A stretch of 64,000 nt of DNA from Flavobacteriales bacterium (GCA_016712535.1 JADJQW010000002.1:992001-1056000), one strand, 5' to 3'; shown: positions 18,821 through 28,883, counted from the first letter of the stretch. Numbers and translations are program-made. Notes: generated from the sequence alone by a model not told the origin.

Positions 18821-18828
18821 CGAAGCTA
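18821..18828 (-). promoter_or_regulatory. -7 box TAGCTTCG upstream of the RmlD-like gene
   Basis: TAnnTT(T/C)G on the minus strand, 17 bases before the start at 18803; it overlaps the last codons of ispF. No -33 TTG. Confidence 0.35.
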
Positions 18829-19338
18829 CCCGCTCACCGCTTCAGAGCGCCGTACCATCGCCACGGCATATGCACAGGCGCCTTCCTCACGGCCCACGAA
18901 TCCCATCCGTTCGTTGGTGGTGGCCTTTATGCTCACCGCGTCTTCAGCTACTTGGAGCAAGGGCGCAATGGCGGCGCGCATCGCAGGCACGTGGGGCATC
19001 ACCTTCGGGCGCTCCATCACCAGCGTGCAGTCCACGTTGCCCACTCGCCAGCCACCTTCATGGAGTTGCTTCACCACTGCTTCGAGCAGGCGCTTGCTAT
19101 CTGCCCCCTTCCAGGTGGCATCGGTGTTGGGGAAATGCTGGCCGATGTCGCCAAGGCCAACGGCGCCGAGCAACGCATCGCACAAGGCATGCAAGAGCAC
19201 GTCCGCATCGCTGTGGCCATCGAGGCCGGTTCCATGATCGATCCGCACCCCGCCCAGCCAGAGCTCTCGGCCGGCTGCCAGTTGATGCGCGTCGTAACCG
19301 AGGCCGATGCGATAGGGGAGGCTGCCCAATGGGGCCAT
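18826..19338 (-). CDS. ispF: 2-C-methyl-D-erythritol 2,4-cyclodiphosphate synthase
   Basis: Cyclises CDP-ME-2-phosphate in the MEP isoprenoid pathway. 170 residues, slightly longer than the usual 156-160. Metal-binding and active-site motifs are present: YDAHQL near the N-terminus, GHSDADVLLHALCDALLGA, and KATTNERMGFVGREEGACA at the C-terminal end. The ATG at 19338 shares one base with the porV stop (TGATG), so it is translated with the type IX secretion gene porV; a preceding TTG is not needed. The pairing of ispF with porV-porU is a genomic arrangement I recall from other Bacteroidota, with no evident functional link. Confidence 0.96.
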   Translation of the reverse strand: MAPLGSLPYRIGLGYDAHQLAAGRELWLGGVRIDHGTGLDGHSDADVLLHALCDALLGAVGLGDIGQHFPNTDATWKGADSKRLLEAVVKQLHEGGWRVGNVDCTLVMERPKVMPHVPAMRAAIAPLLQVAEDAVSIKATTNERMGFVGREEGACAYAVAMVRRSEAVSG

Positions 19339-20627
19339 CAACCGGCTTTCTTCTTGGAGCCCTTGCCATCGAACACGAAGCCCAGCGTGAAGCGGAGCGT
19401 GTTGGCCAGCGGGCTGCGTTGCTGGTTGGCGATCAAGTAGCTCATGTCGAGCGCGAACTTGCTGTAACGCAGGCCCAATCCAACGGTGAAGTACTGCCGG
19501 TTGCCCTTGTTGAAGTGCTCGTGGAAGTAGCCTGCACGGAAGGCGAACTGCTTGTCGTACCAGTACTCGAGCCCGCCGGCCAGGTTGATCTCCTGCAGCT
19601 CCTCGCGGCGCTTGCTGCCTTCATACACGGTGAAAGCGGAGCTGTCCGCGTTCCATTCGCCGAATCCGGGAGCATCGCTGAAGCTGCCGAAGATGCCTTC
19701 GGCAACGCCCACGTTCGGGTTGCGACCGCTCGCCACGAGGAACTCGCCAGTGGCGGGGTCACGCTGCTTGGGGTCGTAGATCGGTGGTGTCGGCACCAGG
19801 AGCTTATTGGCATCGAGGTTCACGGTGAGGCTGTTGTACTCGTCGAGGTTCACGGTGAAGGCTGGGCCTAAGCGCAGGTTGATCGGGATGAAGTCCTTAT
19901 TGGCCGATGAGGTGTAGCTCATCTTGGCGCCCACATTGCTCACATTGAGGCCAAAGGCGAAGGTGGCTTCCTTCTCGCCGATCTGCAGTTCCGGTTTCTG
20001 GTAGAAGAAGCTCACATCGGCCGCCACGCTCTGGCCCGCCTTGCTGTTGGCGCCCTGCACGCTGATGCCGCCAGTGAGGTTGCTGTTGATGTAGCGGATG
20101 GCGATGCCTCCGCTGAAGTTGTCGCTGAATTTCTGCGCGAAGGCCACATCAATGGCGAACTCGGCCGGCTTGAATTCGCGGATGGTGCTGCCGTTGATGT
20201 CCGTGAAGGTGATGCTGCCCAGATTGAAGTAGCGAAGGCTCCCGCCAATAGCGCTGCGATCGTTCGACAGCTTCTTGTAACCGGCGATGTAGGCCAAGCT
20301 CATGTCTGGCACCAGTTTGCGCAGCCATGGGCTGTAGCTGATGCTGAATTCGCCCTCTTTCTCAGCAAAGGCGAGCTTCGAAGGGTTCCAGTGAATCGAG
20401 TTGGCATCCGGTGAAACCGCCACCCCGGCATCGCCCATGCCGCCTGCGCGGCTGTCCACGCTGATCATCAGGAACGGCACCGCCGTGGTGATGGTGTTCA
20501 TGTTCCCTTCCTTGCAGTCGCGACCGTTGATCTGGTTCACGCAGGCGTTATTCTGAGCCTTACCCGGCACCGCCATGAGAAGGAGCGGTGCAAGAAGGGG
20601 CAGGTGCGATCGGCGGCGAAGGGTCAT
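19338..20627 (-). CDS. porV: Type IX secretion outer-membrane shuttle protein PorV (LptO)
   Basis: A FadL-like outer-membrane protein that receives cargo from the T9SS translocon and hands it to the sortase PorU. 429 residues with signal peptide (MTLRRRSHLPLLAPLLLMAVPGKAQ). The mature N-terminus NTITTAVPFLMISVDSRAGG-MGDAGVA followed by SIHWNPSKLAF is the PorV hallmark; the C-terminal strands (YFTVGLGLRYSKFALDMSYL, LRFTLGFVF) close the barrel. Downstream of porU with a 54-base gap and its own -7 box, upstream of ispF with a 1-base overlap. The last residues are basic (KGSKKKAG). Confidence 0.93.
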   Translation of the reverse strand: MTLRRRSHLPLLAPLLLMAVPGKAQNNACVNQINGRDCKEGNMNTITTAVPFLMISVDSRAGGMGDAGVAVSPDANSIHWNPSKLAFAEKEGEFSISYSPWLRKLVPDMSLAYIAGYKKLSNDRSAIGGSLRYFNLGSITFTDINGSTIREFKPAEFAIDVAFAQKFSDNFSGGIAIRYINSNLTGGISVQGANSKAGQSVAADVSFFYQKPELQIGEKEATFAFGLNVSNVGAKMSYTSSANKDFIPINLRLGPAFTVNLDEYNSLTVNLDANKLLVPTPPIYDPKQRDPATGEFLVASGRNPNVGVAEGIFGSFSDAPGFGEWNADSSAFTVYEGSKRREELQEINLAGGLEYWYDKQFAFRAGYFHEHFNKGNRQYFTVGLGLRYSKFALDMSYLIANQQRSPLANTLRFTLGFVFDGKGSKKKAG

Positions 20628-20650
20628 CGTTCGGGTCGTGGAAAGGGGTG

Positions 20651-20658
20651 CGAATATA
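20651..20658 (-). promoter_or_regulatory. -7 box TATATTCG upstream of porV
   Basis: TAnnTT(T/C)G on the minus strand, 23 bases before the porV start, in the porU-porV gap. It would let porV be expressed independently of porU, which matters because porU has an internal stop. Confidence 0.45.
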
Positions 20659-20681
20659 CTGGCGGTCCGACGGTTGGGGTA

Positions 20682-23600
20682 TTAGCGGAGGATCACGAGT
20701 TTCTCGAATTGCTCGGCCTTGGCGCCATCGGGAGCCGCCACGCTGAGGCGGTACACATAAACACCTCGACCGAGGTTGTCGCCGAAGTCGTCGCGCCCAT
20801 CCCAAGCGAGCGGTTCGGTGCGGAAGCCGTCGCAGGTGAGCCGGCGGTTCAAGGTCTTCACCAATCGTCCGCTCACGGTGAACACCTGGACCTGGGCCTC
20901 GAGCGTGTTGCAGGGGCGATTGTGCTCGAAGTAGAACTCGGTGCGCGTGGTGAAGGGATTGGGGTAGTTGAGCACGTGCGCAAGTGCCAGCTCCGCGCTG
21001 GAGGCCACAACGAATTCGGTGCTCTTTTCACTGCTGTTGTTGTGCGTGTCCCAGGCCTTCACGGTGAGGGTGTGGGGGCCGTCAGCCAGCTTGCCGAAAC
21101 GGTAGCGCACCTGACCGCTCTTGTAGGTGTCCACATCGGACTCGTAAAGGTCGTTCAGCACGATGGCCTACTCCGTGTTCTCATCCAGGGTGGCGAGCAG
21201 GTCGTGACCGATGCTGGAGCCCACGGTGTTGATGCCATTCTCGTCGAAGATCTTCGAGAAGAGCAAGGGCGTCTCGTTGGTGATGCCGCCGCGCACGAAC
21301 TGCTCATCGTTCAGGTAAACCTCGATGCGCGGTCCGTCGTTGTCCAAGGGGACGTCGGTTGCTGTACCGCCGACGATCGGGTCGTTGTCGTAGCCGCTGG
21401 CGTTATCCGAGAGCGATTCCGCGTAGCACGCCACCCGCCCTTTGCCGAACTGATAGTTGATGTCCTTGGGCACCACGAAGGTGAAGCTGAAGCTGCCATT
21501 GGTCACGGTGGCTCGCCCGCGGTAGATCACGTTCTTGCGCACCTTGAAGTTGAAGGGCCCGCCTCCATCGTTGGCAAGTGTGCTCTGCGTCGTCTGCTTA
21601 TCGTATACGATGGGCACCACCACGCCATTGAAATCCTGCATCGGCTGCCCATTGCCATCATCCACGAATCCGGAGATGCGCACTACACTCAAAGCCTTCA
21701 AAGTATCAACTTGTTGACCAAGAGTGTCCGTAAGTGCCGTGATCTGGATCGACTTGCGCGGCATCGCCAGGCGCATGCTTGGGTCGCCGAGGAGGCTGAA
21801 GTTGCGGTGGTTGCGCAGGGTGGACTGGGCATAGGCGATATCGAACTTGGTATAGAGGAAGGCATCGCCGATGCGGGCTTCCCGGTTGAGCGAATCGAGC
21901 GGCTGGAAGATGTGGTCATAGAAGAAATTGGCGAGCCTGAAGTTCTGGCTGGAATAAGCCAATCTGGTGGTGGTCATGAGCGCAACGCCACCACCGCTTG
22001 GATTGAGCAGCACGAATTCACCAGCAGAAGTGCGGCCTGGATCGTCCCAGCGACTGAATTCGCAGGTGGCGGTCATGAAGATCGGCAGGCGGTCCTTATT
22101 CGACCACTCTAGAATGGTCGTGTTATCGAGCAGTCGCTCATGCGCCCAACCCACCTCGCCGCCATGGCCGATGTAGTTCACCACCAAGGCACCCTTCTGC
22201 ACCTTGTCGCGCAGCTCTATGGTGGCCTGCGGGTAGCGCTGCCCACCGGGCGTGGCGATCTGCTGGTAGGCATCGAGGTAGATCTTGTCCACGTTCAGGG
22301 TCGGGTACTCGCGGTCCACGCGTCGGGCCAACGAATCACTCTGATCCATGTGGATAACGCCCTCGAAGCCGTCCCCGGTCTGGTCATCGCTCACGAAGAG
22401 CACATGCGTGCGCCAATCCGCTATTCCACCATCCCCGTCATTTCCGCAGCTGCCCCCAGATGACGGGATCCCGCGCAGGGCGTCGTACCCCAGGATCTTG
22501 TCGACCACCTGCCTGGCCTGCTCGGTGGTATGGGCGATGATGCGCCCCACCCCGATATCGACCAGGTCGCCCGTGCCTTCGCCTTCATTCTCATCGAGCA
22601 GGCCGAAGTAGTCGTCGGAGGTGTAAGAGCGCGAGAAGTCGATAGCATCCGCAGTCTGGTAGCTCGGGATGAAGTTCTGATTGCTGGCGCTCAAGGATAT
22701 GTTGTTGTACGAGCCGTCACCGAAGAGCAGCAAGTAGCGCGGGAGCAGCTCGGGGGCATCATCACCCGCACGGTCATAGAGCATTCGCATGTACCGTTTG
22801 ATCGCAGTGGCGTCACGCAATCCGCCAGAGAATTCGTTGAATACCTCCTGCGGAGTAACGATACGCACGGTCAATCCCTCGTTCATCCGTCGGTCGGCCA
22901 AGCGTTGCGCCTGCGAGAGGAACGCCGGGTGAGAGACGATGACCAGGTCCGTGGGCAATGCCGTGGCGTGCAAGTCCTGATTCGGAACCCGGCCGATGCT
23001 GGTTGGCGTCAAGTAGTTGGCATCGCGGAAGGCAATGAACTCCCTGAGGCTCTCCGTGGGCAGTCTGAATGTCTTCTGGTTGCCCACCGTTGTGTATTGG
23101 ACTGCCATGGGGCTCGTGGGGTCGGTGATGTCCCAGATCCGCTGTGCCTGCTGCGCTTGATCGATCACGAACTCGCTGATTTCGCCGGAGCCTGCCGATG
23201 CGAGCGACCGGAACTGCATCTGGTCTCCGCTCATCCGCAGTTCGCGAACGCAATTCAACCGTAGGTAGTTCATCCAGCCCGCTGAGCTCACCGGATCGAA
23301 CTTATTGAAGGTCACGGTAATCGGCAGGTTGTTGCCCGCCGTGGTCCACGTATAGGTCTGACAGGCTTCCTTGGCCACAGCGCCCGTTGGACTGTTGGTG
23401 ATGCTCGTCACCGGCAAGGTACCTTCGAATCCGTTGGTCGAGTTCAGGGTGAAGGTGCTCGTATTCTGGACAGTCCCACTGCTGTAGGTGCGGGCCGCAA
23501 CACAGACTTCAAGCGTCACGGGCACATCGATGGCAAGGTTGGGCACATCGAAGCCGTAGGTATACGTGGTCACGAGGTCATAGACCTCGCCGAACCAGGT

Positions 23601-24584
23601 GCGGCCGCTCTTGATCAGGTTCACCAAGTCGCGGTCAATGACCTGCCGGTCGTTGAACCGGGTTACAGTCTGTGTGGGAGCATCCGTCGTTGACGCGATG
23701 GATGAGATGCGCACTGGGGGCTCCACGTCGATACCGATGAAGTAAGATGCCGAATCCGTGTAGACATGCTTCGTATGGCTGAACAAGTTCCCATTCAATG
23801 TCCACCTCAAGGAGCCGTTGGCTTGGAAGAGGAGATAGTCACCTGGGCCGAATACGCCGTCGCCGCCATCAACCATTTCGATCGCATGGGCCTTCAGGTC
23901 GGTAGGCACCGGCAGGTTATTCACGAAGGGAAGCAGGCCGTTGTTGTTCCCATACACGTTGATTCGGTCGCTGTTCAACCCCGAGGTGTTCACGCCCAAC
24001 GAATTGAGGAAATCGTATGTGACCCGGTAAACGCCGTCCTTGGCCAAGGTCATGCGATACCAATCGCCGGTCTCCATCAGCGAATGGTCGGGGTAGTCCA
24101 TCTTTCGGCTGCCTAGGTCTGAAGTTGCTGCCTCGACCCATTCATAGCGGTACCTCCTCAGTCGTTCGATCGCACCCGTAGCTGGATTTCGCCTGAACGG
24201 GAAAACGGAGACCAGCAGGAAGGGGCGCTTTCGAAGCAGCCTCACCTGAGCATGCACATCGGGCTCGGGACCAATGACAGCCAATGTCGGCCACGCGGAA
24301 AGCTCAGTTCGAGAAACCTCATCGTACTCGGCATCGACAACGCGCGCCCCTGCGATGCGCGAACCTCTATTGAGCGGAAGGACTTCAACATGCACGGGCA
24401 ATCCGCCGCGTTCATGGTCCGGTTCGCCGCTCCTGAGCACGGGCGATGGAGGGGCCAGGACTGTTTTGCCCTCGGCCGGAGGCAATTTCCATTCTAGCGT
24501 CCGCCAAGGGTCCAATTGGGCAATAGCCGCGCTGAAAGCGGTTACCATCAAGGGAAGGGCGAAGATTCGCGAACTCGTTCTCAT
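20682..24584 (-). pseudogene. porU: Type IX secretion sortase PorU, interrupted by an in-frame TAG
   Basis: PorU is the gingipain-like (C25) cell-surface sortase that removes the C-terminal domain of T9SS cargo and attaches A-LPS. Read through, the frame is 1300 residues, the family length. Signal peptide MRTSSRIFALPLMVTAFSAA from the ATG at 24584. The catalytic dyad is visible: His 807 in YIGHGGEVGW and Cys 841 in TATCEFSRW. Codon 1139 is TAG (21168-21170, minus strand), after DENTE; the same frame continues AIVLNDLYESDVDTYKSGQV to a normal TAA, including an FlgD-like C-terminal region (NYPNPFTTRTEFYFEH). The stop leaves the catalytic domain intact but cuts off the last 161 residues. It may be a real nonsense mutation, an assembly error or a readthrough site; I label it pseudogene for the disruption only. 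Confidence 0.9.
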
Positions 24585-24618
24585 GAACCTCAATCAACAG
24601 GTTTTCAACAATTCGGAT

Positions 24619-24626
24619 CGAAGTTA
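24619..24626 (-). promoter_or_regulatory. -7 box TAACTTCG upstream of porU
   Basis: On the minus strand, 34 bases before the porU start. One base separates it from the opposite-facing TACCTTCG box at 24628, giving the near-palindrome CGAAGTTACTACCTTCG. Confidence 0.4.
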
Positions 24627-24627
24627 C

Positions 24628-24635
24628 TACCTTCG
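24628..24635 (+). promoter_or_regulatory. -7 box TACCTTCG upstream of sprF/gldJ
   Basis: TAnnTT(T/C)G on the plus strand, divergent from the porU box. The leader to the ATG at 24760 would be about 115 bases, longer than for other units here. Confidence 0.35.
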
Positions 24636-24759
24636 ACCCTTGGCTTTCGGGCAGGGGACCAACGGCCTCAGGCGAGCATTATTGCCAAGGGGTGGAGAAC
24701 CGGTTCGGAAGGGATGCGTATAATTGGCGCTTGCAGTTGGGCTAGACCGCAATAGGAGC

Positions 24760-25737
24760 ATGAAGAGAATCACTCTTTGGCGCGTGCGCGTAGTATTCGG
24801 ATGGTCGATGCTGGTCGGGCTTGCCGCTCAGGCCCAGGATCCGCAGTTCACCCAATTCTACGCGAACCCGCTCTACCTGAATCCGGCTTTTGCCGGCACC
24901 GCTCGCTGCCCGCGGGTCGTGCTCAATTACCGCAACCAGTGGCCCGCCCTCACCGGCACCTTCGTCACTACCAGCGCCAGCTATGATCAGCATATCGATG
25001 CCATGCAGGGCGGATTGGGCTTCATTGTAACCAATGACCAGGCAGGCAAAGGCACCTTGAGCACCACGACGGTGAGCGGAATTTATTCATACCAGCAGCC
25101 GATATCGAGGAAGTTCTCGCTGAAGGCCGGGTTCCAGGCCACCTATTTCCAGAAGTCGCTCGATTGGAACAAGCTCACATTCGGTGACCAGATCGATCCT
25201 AGAAGAGGGTTCATTTACAACACCAATGATGTTCCACGGGGCGGCAGAGTTGGGAATGCCGACTTCAGCGCAGGCCTCCTCGGTTACACGGATATCTACT
25301 TTGTGGGATTCGCAGTGCACCACCTCACCCAGCCCAATGAGTCGCTCATTGTCGGCACCAGCCGGTTGCCGATGAAGATCACGGGCCATGCAGGAGCTGC
25401 CATCCCCATCGGCATGCGCGGCAAGTATGGGGATGCTCGAACGAAGATCTCACCGAACGTACTATACCAGCAACAAGCGGCGTTCCGTCAATTGAACCTC
25501 GGCATGTACGTGGACCACGGTCCGATAACCGCCGGGGTTTGGTACCGTACACGGGACTCGTTCATCATGCTTATCGGGTTCCATACCGAGAAGTTCAAGT
25601 TCGGATACAGCTACGACCTCACCACGAGCAAGCTCACCACACGGACCGCTGGATCTCATGAGGTGAGCATGCAGCTGCAGTTCAAGTGCAAACCCAAGAA
25701 GCGGAGATTCCGCGTGGTGGCGTGCCCCACGTTCTGA
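24760..25737 (+). CDS. PorP/SprF family type IX secretion membrane protein
   Basis: An outer-membrane barrel of the family that partners individual T9SS substrates or anchors the periplasmic ring. 325 residues with a signal region ending LAAQAQDPQF. The opening TQFYANPLYLNPAFAGT and VVLNYRNQWPAL, then the internal DQAGKGTLSTTTVSGIYSY and the YTDIYFVGFAVHHLTQP segment are the standard PorP/SprF blocks; the C-terminus FKFGYSYDLTTSKL is also typical. The ATG at 24760 follows AGGAGC, one of the few Shine-Dalgarno-like sequences here. It precedes gldJ by 32 bases and no giant adhesin gene is next to it. Confidence 0.92.
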   Translation: MKRITLWRVRVVFGWSMLVGLAAQAQDPQFTQFYANPLYLNPAFAGTARCPRVVLNYRNQWPALTGTFVTTSASYDQHIDAMQGGLGFIVTNDQAGKGTLSTTTVSGIYSYQQPISRKFSLKAGFQATYFQKSLDWNKLTFGDQIDPRRGFIYNTNDVPRGGRVGNADFSAGLLGYTDIYFVGFAVHHLTQPNESLIVGTSRLPMKITGHAGAAIPIGMRGKYGDARTKISPNVLYQQQAAFRQLNLGMYVDHGPITAGVWYRTRDSFIMLIGFHTEKFKFGYSYDLTTSKLTTRTAGSHEVSMQLQFKCKPKKRRFRVVACPTF

Positions 25738-25769
25738 GCCTCTTCATCACCACCAAAAAAACCAAGCAC

Positions 25770-27536
25770 ATGAGCCTTGCAAGGAAGACAGGGATCCTGG
25801 TGCTGGCCAGCGCCTTCTTCTCGAGTTGCAATTTCGAGAAGAGCGGTGCCACTGGCTGGAACTACAACGACTCCAAGAACGGAGGGTTCGAGAAGGCCAG
25901 CTACGAGGACCAGGAGAATGGGCCCGGCTTGGTACTGATCGAGGGCGGTCAGTTCACCATGGGCCGGGTGTCTGATGACCTGCGCCATGAATGGGACCAC
26001 ATCCCGCGCACGGTCACGGTATCGTCCTTCTATATGGATGAGGCTGAAGTGACGAACTTCTACTGGCTCGAGTACTTGTATTGGCTCGACCGTGTCTTTG
26101 CGGCCGACTACCCGGAGATCTACAAGAAGGCCCTTCCTGACACCTTGGTGTGGCGCAACAAGCTCGCCTTCAATGAGCCCTATGTGGAATATTACCTGCG
26201 CCACCCGGCGTATCGTGATTACCCAGTGGTAGGCGTGAATTGGCTGCAAGCGAACGATTACTGTGCTTGGCGCACTGACCGCGTGAACGAGATTATCCTC
26301 ATCCGTGAGGGCCTATTCGAGCACTACACCAACCAGATCAACGAAGACCACTTCACCACGGATTCGTACTTGGCTGGCCAGTACGAGAGCGGCAAGAAGG
26401 TCGATGGGGTGGTGGACTTCAATCCGAACAAGGACCGCCGGAACATCAAGATGGAGGACGGCGTGCTCCTCCCGCGCTATCGCCTGCCAACTGAGGCGGA
26501 ATGGGAATATGCCGCCTATGGGATCATCGGTAACACGGTCGATGAGCGTGTGGTGGAGCGCCGGATCTACCCGTGGAACGGTCACTGGGTGCGTTATGAT
26601 AGCCGCAAGAGCGGAGGTGCATTCTACGGTGACTTCCGGGGGAACTTCATGCGTGGCCGCGGCGATTACATGGGCGTTGCCGGCAGTTTGAATGACAATG
26701 CCGATATCACAGCCCCGGTCTTCAGCTACTGGCCGAATGATTACGGGCTGTATAACATGGCCGGCAATGTGAGCGAATGGGTGATGGATGTTTATCGCAA
26801 CCTGAGCCCAGAGGACAAGGATGATTTCCGCGCCTTCCGCGGCAACGTGTTCAAGACGAAGGTGCTGAACAGCGATGGCGTTGTGCAGGACAAGCACGAT
26901 CTGGTGATCTACGACGTGGATGGCATCAAGTACTACCTCACCGAGTTCCAGTTGGCGATGCAGGGCCGCGCCATTGATGAAGAAGCCGCGCTCATCGACG
27001 AGCTGCTCACTCAGATTGACCAGGCCATTGAATTCGTGAGCACCCGCAAGCACGATGCGGCCATGCAGCGTGTTCAGGACATGATCGACAACATCAAGGG
27101 CAAGGACCTGGAGATCTGCCCGAAACTGCTTTCCGGCATCAGCGATTACCAGAACGACCAGCCAGGCGAAGTGCGCATGCGGAATGTCACCGTCGAAGAG
27201 AATATCGATCGCCGGAACTATCGCCAGAGCGACAACATCGATTTCCGCGATGGTGATGTAGAGAGCAGCATCTATTACGAAACACCCGATTTCGAAGGCA
27301 ATGCGATGTACGATTGGGGCAAGACCACTCTCGTGAACGACAGGAGCCGGGTGTATAAGGGAGCATCTTGGGCCGATCGCATCTATTGGGCTGGTCCTGC
27401 CACACGCCGCCATCTTGATGAACGGCAGAGCACTTCAACCATCGGATTCCGATGCGCCATGACGCGGGTTGGAAGTCCCAAGGGCCTCGGAGACGATAAG
27501 CGCCGCAAGAAGCTCGATCAAGCGAAGAAGCTCTGA
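25770..27536 (+). CDS. gldJ: Gliding-motility / type IX secretion lipoprotein GldJ
   Basis: A lipoprotein required for gliding and for stability of the T9SS motor component GldK in Flavobacterium johnsoniae. 588 residues, close to the known length. Signal MSLARKTGILVLASAFFSSC with the acylated Cys at residue 20. The body is a formylglycine-generating-enzyme/SUMF1-like fold: LVLIEGGQFTMGRV, EVTNFYWLEYLYW, LPTEAEWEYAAYG, NMAGNVSEWVMDVYR and the C-terminal STSTIGFRCAM. A long insert (about residues 370-510) is charged and helical and separates the SUMF1 halves as in GldJ. The ATG at 25770 follows CACCACCAAAAAAACC, an A-rich start context. It is the second gene after sprF and ends in a terminator/leader hairpin before murF. 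Confidence 0.93.
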   Translation: MSLARKTGILVLASAFFSSCNFEKSGATGWNYNDSKNGGFEKASYEDQENGPGLVLIEGGQFTMGRVSDDLRHEWDHIPRTVTVSSFYMDEAEVTNFYWLEYLYWLDRVFAADYPEIYKKALPDTLVWRNKLAFNEPYVEYYLRHPAYRDYPVVGVNWLQANDYCAWRTDRVNEIILIREGLFEHYTNQINEDHFTTDSYLAGQYESGKKVDGVVDFNPNKDRRNIKMEDGVLLPRYRLPTEAEWEYAAYGIIGNTVDERVVERRIYPWNGHWVRYDSRKSGGAFYGDFRGNFMRGRGDYMGVAGSLNDNADITAPVFSYWPNDYGLYNMAGNVSEWVMDVYRNLSPEDKDDFRAFRGNVFKTKVLNSDGVVQDKHDLVIYDVDGIKYYLTEFQLAMQGRAIDEEAALIDELLTQIDQAIEFVSTRKHDAAMQRVQDMIDNIKGKDLEICPKLLSGISDYQNDQPGEVRMRNVTVEENIDRRNYRQSDNIDFRDGDVESSIYYETPDFEGNAMYDWGKTTLVNDRSRVYKGASWADRIYWAGPATRRHLDERQSTSTIGFRCAMTRVGSPKGLGDDKRRKKLDQAKKL

Positions 27537-27553
27537 CCGCCTGCTCGTCCGCA

Positions 27554-27561
27554 TACATTCG
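27554..27561 (+). promoter_or_regulatory. -7 box TACATTCG upstream of murF
   Basis: TAnnTT(T/C)G, 32 bases before the murF ATG. It abuts the terminator hairpin of gldJ (27561-27588), so the murF leader would begin within or just before that hairpin. Confidence 0.35.
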
Positions 27562-27588
27562 ACCCCCGGCTGAGTCCGGGGGTCTTTC
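27561..27588 (+). terminator. Rho-independent terminator after gldJ
   Basis: 9-base perfect inverted repeat GACCCCCGG (27561-27569) / CCGGGGGTC (27576-27584), short loop, followed by TTTC. Confidence 0.75.
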
Positions 27589-27593
27589 ATTCA

Positions 27594-28883
27594 ATGATAA
27601 ACGCGAATACGCTGCATCGATGTTTCCTGGAATCAACCGGAGCATGCACTGATACCAGGGCCATTGCTCCTGGCTGCATGTTCTTCGCATTGAAGGGTCC
27701 GCGCTTCAACGCTAATGCGCTGGCGTCGGAAGCACTCGAGAAGGGCGCGCGTTTCGCAGTCGTTGACGAGCCGGAATTCGCCACGGACGAGCGTTGCATC
27801 CTGGTGCCTGACGTGCTGGCCGCGTTGCAGGAACTTGGTCGGTACCATAGAAGGCAGTTCGGTTTTCCCGTGCTCGCCATTACCGGCTCGAACGGGAAGA
27901 CCACGACGAAAGAGCTGGTGCATGCTGTTCTTTCCACCGATCGATGCACCCTGGCCACAGAAGGCAATCTGAACAATCACATTGGTGTGCCCTTGACCCT
28001 GCTCCGCGCGAATAAGGACCATTCATTCGCCATCATCGAAATGGGCGCCAACAAGCCCGGTGACATCGCTGAGCTGATGTCAATAGCCGAACCCACCCAC
28101 GGGGTCATCACCAACATCGGTAAAGCGCACCTGGAAGGATTCGGAGGCCTTGACGGCGTTGTACGCGCGAAGACGGAGCTTTTCCGCTGGTTGGCCGGAC
28201 ATGGCGGGGCCGTATTGGTCAATGCGGACGATGCATTGCTCATGCGGGAGGCTGGGGGCTTTGAGAAGTGCATCACCTACGGCAACGGTCAGGCCTGCCG
28301 AACGCAAGGCGGCTTGCTCGACTCCGGATCTTGTTTGTCGCTATGGTTTCGGGGGGTGAGTGGCGAACGTTTCGAAGCACGAACGCAGCTAATTGGGTCT
28401 TATAATCTGCCCAATGCACTGGCCGCCATTGCCGTTGGCCAGGCATTCGGAGTCCCGGACAGATTGATTGCGCGAGCCTTGGAGATGTATTCACCCGGGA
28501 ATAACCGATCGCAGTGGAAGGATACCGGACGCAATCAGCTTATCATGGATGCCTACAATGCGAATCCTTCCAGTGTGGAGGTTGCATTGCGGAATTTCGC
28601 TTCCATGGAAACCGATCGGCCGAAGCTCGCCGTGCTCGGAGATATGCTCGAACTCGGGCCCGAGGGCAAAGGCGAGCATGTTCGAATGGCAGAATTGTGT
28701 GATTCACTGGCCCTGCCGGTTGTGTTCGTTGGGCCCCTTTACGCCGAAGCAGTCGGGGAAGGTGCTTTCAAGGACATCAATGCCCTGCTTGCGTCATGGG
28801 CTGGTTCTGCACCTAGGGACATGCTCATAATGCTCAAGGGTTCGCGCGGGATGCGATTGGAGCAGTTAGTTCCCTTGCTCTGA
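27594..28883 (+). CDS. murF: UDP-N-acetylmuramoyl-tripeptide--D-alanyl-D-alanine ligase
   Basis: Adds D-Ala-D-Ala to the UDP-MurNAc-tripeptide, the last cytoplasmic step of peptidoglycan precursor synthesis. 429 residues, typical for Bacteroidota. The Mur-ligase ATP loop AITGSNGKTTTKELV lies near residues 95-109, then EGNLNNHIGVPLTLLR, FAIIEMGANKPGDIAEL, the GVITNIGKAHLEGFGG motif and DAYNANPSSVEVALRNF in the C-terminal domain with LKGSRGMRLEQL at the end. murF next to gldJ is a gene order known from flavobacteria. Confidence 0.97.
   Translation: MINANTLHRCFLESTGACTDTRAIAPGCMFFALKGPRFNANALASEALEKGARFAVVDEPEFATDERCILVPDVLAALQELGRYHRRQFGFPVLAITGSNGKTTTKELVHAVLSTDRCTLATEGNLNNHIGVPLTLLRANKDHSFAIIEMGANKPGDIAELMSIAEPTHGVITNIGKAHLEGFGGLDGVVRAKTELFRWLAGHGGAVLVNADDALLMREAGGFEKCITYGNGQACRTQGGLLDSGSCLSLWFRGVSGERFEARTQLIGSYNLPNALAAIAVGQAFGVPDRLIARALEMYSPGNNRSQWKDTGRNQLIMDAYNANPSSVEVALRNFASMETDRPKLAVLGDMLELGPEGKGEHVRMAELCDSLALPVVFVGPLYAEAVGEGAFKDINALLASWAGSAPRDMLIMLKGSRGMRLEQLVPLL

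Noticed and set aside
18384..19871. A 495-codon plus-strand frame opposite the RmlD-like, ispF and porV genes
   Set aside because: Crosses three well-supported minus-strand genes; the middle is Arg/Pro/Ser-rich nonsense.
20604..22112. A 502-codon plus-strand frame opposite porU/porV
   Set aside because: Shadow of porU; composition (V, H, E, G-rich) is what antisense of these codons gives, and it spans two genes and their gap.
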